Source of the DNA: Thiocystis violascens DSM 198
Lineage (GTDB): Bacteria > Pseudomonadota > Gammaproteobacteria > Chromatiales > Chromatiaceae
Assembly (NCBI RefSeq): GCF_000227745.2
Contig: NC_018012.1
Coordinates: 2,216,501-2,280,500, forward strand
DNA: 64,000 nt
Direction of reading: 5' to 3'
The position numbers and the translations under genes were made by a program. Below, one piece after another: positions 61,144 to 64,000 of this stretch (within the stretch, counting starts at the first letter, position 1; each line of letters starts with the position of its first letter). The notes below the pieces were generated by a model. It did no database searches and was not told the DNA's origin. It worked only from the letters and a program-made list of their open reading frames with translations.

Positions 61144-61940
61144 GGTAGTGCCCCAATCTATAGGATCTAAAATCTGACTGGATTTATTCAAACATGAATC
61201 ACTGCCCAACTTGCAACACCACCAAGATCGTGAAGAATGGATTTAATGCAACCGGAAAGCAAAACCATCTTTGTCGGGAATGTGGCCGTCAATTCGTGAT
61301 TGACCCCTTAGTTTCAGCGATTTCTGAAGAGACCAAATCGCTGATCGATCGACTGCTTCTTGAACGGATTGCGCTTGCTGGTATCGCGCGTGTTGCAAAT
61401 GTCTCTGAATCCTGGTTGCAAATCTATGTCAATCAAAAATACGAGGGCGTTCCGCGCCAATTAAACGTGCCAAAGTTGTCTGATTTTCGACTGGTTGTCG
61501 AGTGCGACGAACTGTGGTCATTTGTTTTGAAAAAAGATGAAAAACAATGGGTTTGGATCGCGAAAGATCGTGACTCTGGATATGTTGTCGGACTTTATAT
61601 CGGATCTCGTGGCATTAAGGGTGCGCAAGGATTATGGAATTCATTGCCACGCGATTATCAAGAATTGGCCGATTTCTACACCGATTTTTGGGAAGCTTAT
61701 CAATCCGTTTTTCCAGAATTCCGTCATTACGCTGTCGGTAAGGAATCGGGAAAGACAAATCATATCGAACGATACAACTGCACACTCAGGCAACGTATTT
61801 CCAGGCTCGTACGAAAAGCACTTTCTTTCTCAAAAAAGCTTGAGAACCATATTGGAGCTATTTGGCATTTTGTCCATCATTATAATAGCACTCTCTCAGT
61901 TAAAGCTCATTCGTGAAATCATATAGAGAAGGGCACTACC
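61144..61940. mobile_element. IS1-family insertion sequence, copy 1
   Basis: 797 bp with terminal inverted repeat GGTAGTGCCC and an 8-bp target duplication AACTTGGA (61136-61143 and 61941-61948). Inserted in the DUF4347/cadherin gene. Confidence 0.93.
61194..61916 (+). CDS. IS1-family transposase, copy 1
   Basis: 240 residues in a single frame, unlike classical IS1 where InsA and InsB' are joined by frameshifting. A zinc finger at the start (CPTCNTTKIVKNGFNATGKQ, CRECGRQF) and an HTH (IARVANVSESWLQIYV) are followed by the catalytic domain with VVECDELWSF, DFYTDFWEAYQSVFP and HIERYNCTLRQRISRLVRK. All acidic residues are in place, so it is probably active. Confidence 0.93.
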   Translation: MNHCPTCNTTKIVKNGFNATGKQNHLCRECGRQFVIDPLVSAISEETKSLIDRLLLERIALAGIARVANVSESWLQIYVNQKYEGVPRQLNVPKLSDFRLVVECDELWSFVLKKDEKQWVWIAKDRDSGYVVGLYIGSRGIKGAQGLWNSLPRDYQELADFYTDFWEAYQSVFPEFRHYAVGKESGKTNHIERYNCTLRQRISRLVRKALSFSKKLENHIGAIWHFVHHYNSTLSVKAHS

Positions 61941-61973
61941 AACTTGGACTGTTCCAAGTGATATTGCCGCAGG

Positions 61974-62770
61974 GGTAGTGCCCCAATCTATAGGATCTAA
62001 AATCTGACTGGATTTATTCAAACATGAATCACTGCCCAACTTGCAACACCACCAAGATCGTGAAGAATGGATTTAATGCAACCGGAAAGCAAAACCATCT
62101 TTGTCGGGAATGTGGCCGTCAATTCGTGATTGACCCCTTAGTTTCAGCGATTTCTGAAGAGACCAAATCGCTGATCGATCGACTGCTTCTTGAACGGATT
62201 GCGCTTGCTGGTATCGCGCGTGTTGCAAATGTCTCTGAATCCTGGTTGCAAATCTATGTCAATCAAAAATACGAGGGCGTTCCGCGCCAATTAAACGTGC
62301 CAAAGTTGTCTGATTTTCGACTGGTTGTCGAGTGCGACGAACTGTGGTCATTTGTTTTGAAAAAAGATGAAAAACAATGGGTTTGGATCGCGAAAGATCG
62401 TGACTCTGGATATGTTGTCGGACTTTATATCGGATCTCGTGGCATTAAGGGTGCGCAAGGATTATGGAATTCATTGCCACGCGATTATCAAGAATTGGCC
62501 GATTTCTACACCGATTTTTGGGAAGCTTATCAATCCGTTTTTCCAGAATTCCGTCATTACGCTGTCGGTAAGGAATCGGGAAAGACAAATCATATCGAAC
62601 GATACAACTGCACACTCAGGCAACGTATTTCCAGGCTCGTACGAAAAGCACTTTCTTTCTCAAAAAAGCTTGAGAACCATATTGGAGCTATTTGGCATTT
62701 TGTCCATCATTATAATAGCACTCTCTCAGTTAAAGCTCATTCGTGAAATCATATAGAGAAGGGCACTACC
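61974..62770. mobile_element. IS1-family insertion sequence, copy 2
   Basis: 797 bp, apparently identical to copy 1 and in the same orientation, inserted 33 bases downstream of it. Its own 8-bp target duplication is GCCGCAGG (61966-61973 and 62771-62778), so it arrived independently. Confidence 0.93.
62024..62746 (+). CDS. IS1-family transposase, copy 2
   Basis: 240 residues, identical in sequence to the product of copy 1. The lack of any difference between the two suggests very recent transposition within this genome. Confidence 0.93.
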   Translation: MNHCPTCNTTKIVKNGFNATGKQNHLCRECGRQFVIDPLVSAISEETKSLIDRLLLERIALAGIARVANVSESWLQIYVNQKYEGVPRQLNVPKLSDFRLVVECDELWSFVLKKDEKQWVWIAKDRDSGYVVGLYIGSRGIKGAQGLWNSLPRDYQELADFYTDFWEAYQSVFPEFRHYAVGKESGKTNHIERYNCTLRQRISRLVRKALSFSKKLENHIGAIWHFVHHYNSTLSVKAHS

Positions 62771-64000
62771 GCCGCAGGAACTCTTATTGTTGCCAATGCC
62801 AGTGATATTCAAGGCCATTCGGGAGAGACGGGGCAAATCGGTGGCTTCTCGACAGCGGGCGACCAAATCATCGTTTATCAAGGAACAGCGGGAAATGCAA
62901 CCGGTGCGACTTTTGTGTACGGATTCAACGACGCGGCTGCAGTCTCATATTCACAGAAAGGTACATGGAACAACACAGGAACTGGTCCGCAGAACTCTCA
63001 ACTGCCTCCTGGTCTAACCAATGGAACTTCGGCTGTCGCATTAACCAATACGCTAGCATCTACTTCTGACGGTACTAGTGGTTCGGGGGCTGTTTATGGT
63101 TTTGATAATATGCGATACAACGGTATAACCACGGGTACAAAAGCTCAGTTATTAGCAGCTATAGGCGACCCTGCGAATTGGATTGGTGATAATACAACGC
63201 CTTATGATTTATCACTGATTGGTAATTTTACATTTCCCGTAGCCGACACCACCGCCCCCACCTTCGACGAGGCGCCGGCCACATCGGACGTGCAGCAGAC
63301 CACGGTCGACCTATCGGCCAGCATCGATGAGGGCGGCACGGTCTACTACGTCGTGGTGGCCGATGGCGCCACCGCCCCGACTTCGGCACAGGTGGTCGCG
63401 GGGACGACCTACAGCGGCGTCACCATTGTCGCCAGCGGCAACCAGGCGGTCGGCTCGTCGCCGTTCACCGCCAGCTTCGACAACATCGCCGGCCTGTCCG
63501 CCGGCACCGCCTACGACATCTATGTCGTCGCGCAGGATGACGAGGGCACGCCCAACCTGATGGCAACTGCCACAAAAGTGGATGTTACGACAGTCGGCAG
63601 TCCACCTATTTTTTCATCTGATGGTGCCGTCAATTTTGCTGAAAATGTTGCAGGCACAGTTTACGATGCCGAGCTCAGCAGCTCTAATGGGACAGTCACT
63701 TTCTCATTAAGCGGTGTGGATGCATCAAAATTTAATCTCGACACAAGCACTGGCGTTTTGACATTCAAGGGTGCACCAGATTTTGAGCAACCCACCGACA
63801 CCGGAACCAATAATGTCTATGACGTTATTATTCGTGCCACAGACGATAATGGCTTCACTGATCAAGCAGTCGCCATTACCGTAACTAATGAGAGTGATGT
63901 CAATTTTGCATCGGCAGACGATGCATCTATTGCCAGTAATTCACTAACAAAATCTGTTACTGCTGGACGAACGGCGAATATCACCTTTTCTGCGGCATCT

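Larger units (their letters stand above)
60363..64000 (+). pseudogene. Large DUF4347/cadherin-repeat surface protein, interrupted by two IS1-family elements, 3' end outside window
   Basis: The N-terminal 190 residues form a DUF4347 domain (REVVFIDTSLVDWEVLAKGV, YDAIHLLSHGAVGQVRLG, LLYGCNVAAGQAGVDFVQKL). Removing both IS copies with one copy of each 8-bp duplication restores one open frame: LTW at 61142 joins TVPSDIAAG (61949-61973), then TLIVANASDIQGHSGE from 62779 and on to base 64000. The restored product has a domain of lamin-tail-like character (GMNADSGTYAQYWAFVPLV, GGFSTAGDQIIVYQG), a GC-rich FN3-like repeat (TTAPTFDEAPATSDVQQTTV) at 63241-63590, and a cadherin repeat (FAENVAGTVYDAEL, FEQPTDTGTNNVYDVIIRAT). 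Such proteins are very large secreted adhesins. As it stands, translation stops at 61148 after 261 residues. Confidence 0.85.

Noticed and set aside
61537..61926. 129-residue second plus-strand frame within the IS1-family elements
   Set aside because: It could have been an InsB-type second frame, but the transposase is already complete in one frame and this one lacks catalytic motifs.

Overview
The window looks like a chromosomal segment of a high-GC gammaproteobacterium, most plausibly a purple sulfur bacterium (Chromatiales). That placement is inferred from base composition, gene families (TypA, CysS, a Urt/Ure urea locus, a MoxR/Bat locus, DUF29, DUF4347) and the very high load of insertion sequences and small palindromic repeats. 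No 16S rRNA or other phylogenetic marker was available to confirm it. No rRNA, tRNA or CRISPR array was recognised.

Layout. (1) 1-6.7 kb: the end of a DEAD-box RNA helicase, a methyltransferase, then a tightly overlapping minus-strand run: VWA-FHA membrane protein, PP2C phosphatase, FHA/zinc-ribbon protein, broken MotA/TolQ/ExbB-like gene. A secreted peptidoglycan amidase lies upstream. (2) 6.7-11.4 kb: an accessory island of small toxin-antitoxin genes (MntA with frameshifted HepT, frameshifted HicB, intact TumA/TumE), an IS630 element and an ISAs1 element, with short 8-9 bp tandem repeats at the borders. (3) 11.4-18.5 kb: an FRG-domain protein, a zinc-ribbon Ser/Thr kinase, a second FHA protein, an IS5-family copy, a frameshifted membrane protein and a second PP2C. 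Regions 1 and 3 together hold one kinase, two phosphatases, three FHA domains, a VWA protein and a proton-channel-like gene, so they resemble one phospho-signalling locus split by the island. (4) 18.5-24 kb: a lipoprotein, a TraB-family protein, a second IS5 copy sitting beside a 161-bp fragment of itself, and two divergent unknown genes.

(5) 24-35 kb: the MoxR - DUF58 - DUF4381 - BatA - BatB - BatC - BatD locus (minus strand). It is interrupted between moxR and the DUF58 gene by a REP-associated transposase (RAYT) flanked by inverted REP palindromes and by a GIY-YIG nuclease gene. (6) 35-46 kb: typA, an in-frame nucleotidyltransferase/proline iminopeptidase fusion, dtd, an exported coiled-coil protein, an AAA ATPase gene broken by an 11-bp tandem duplication, a degenerate IS4-family element, two small lipoproteins and cysS. 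(7) 46-57.5 kb: a complete urea locus, urtABCDE-ureDABCEFG, read right to left, with a candidate sigma-54 promoter before urtA. An antisense DUF1778 antitoxin-like gene and several repeats sit between urtD and urtE. (8) 57.8-64 kb: ppiB, a LicD-like/cytidylyltransferase fusion, a shortened DUF29 gene, and a large DUF4347/cadherin adhesin gene interrupted twice by identical IS1-family copies and running off the window.

Genome plasticity is the dominant theme. Four IS groups have readable target duplications. Four copies of one REPIN-type palindrome pair, a second REP class beside a RAYT, and a dispersed 'CATCCGTTCGTGG' repeat family fill the gaps. At least eight genes carry recent-looking frameshifts, deletions or insertions.
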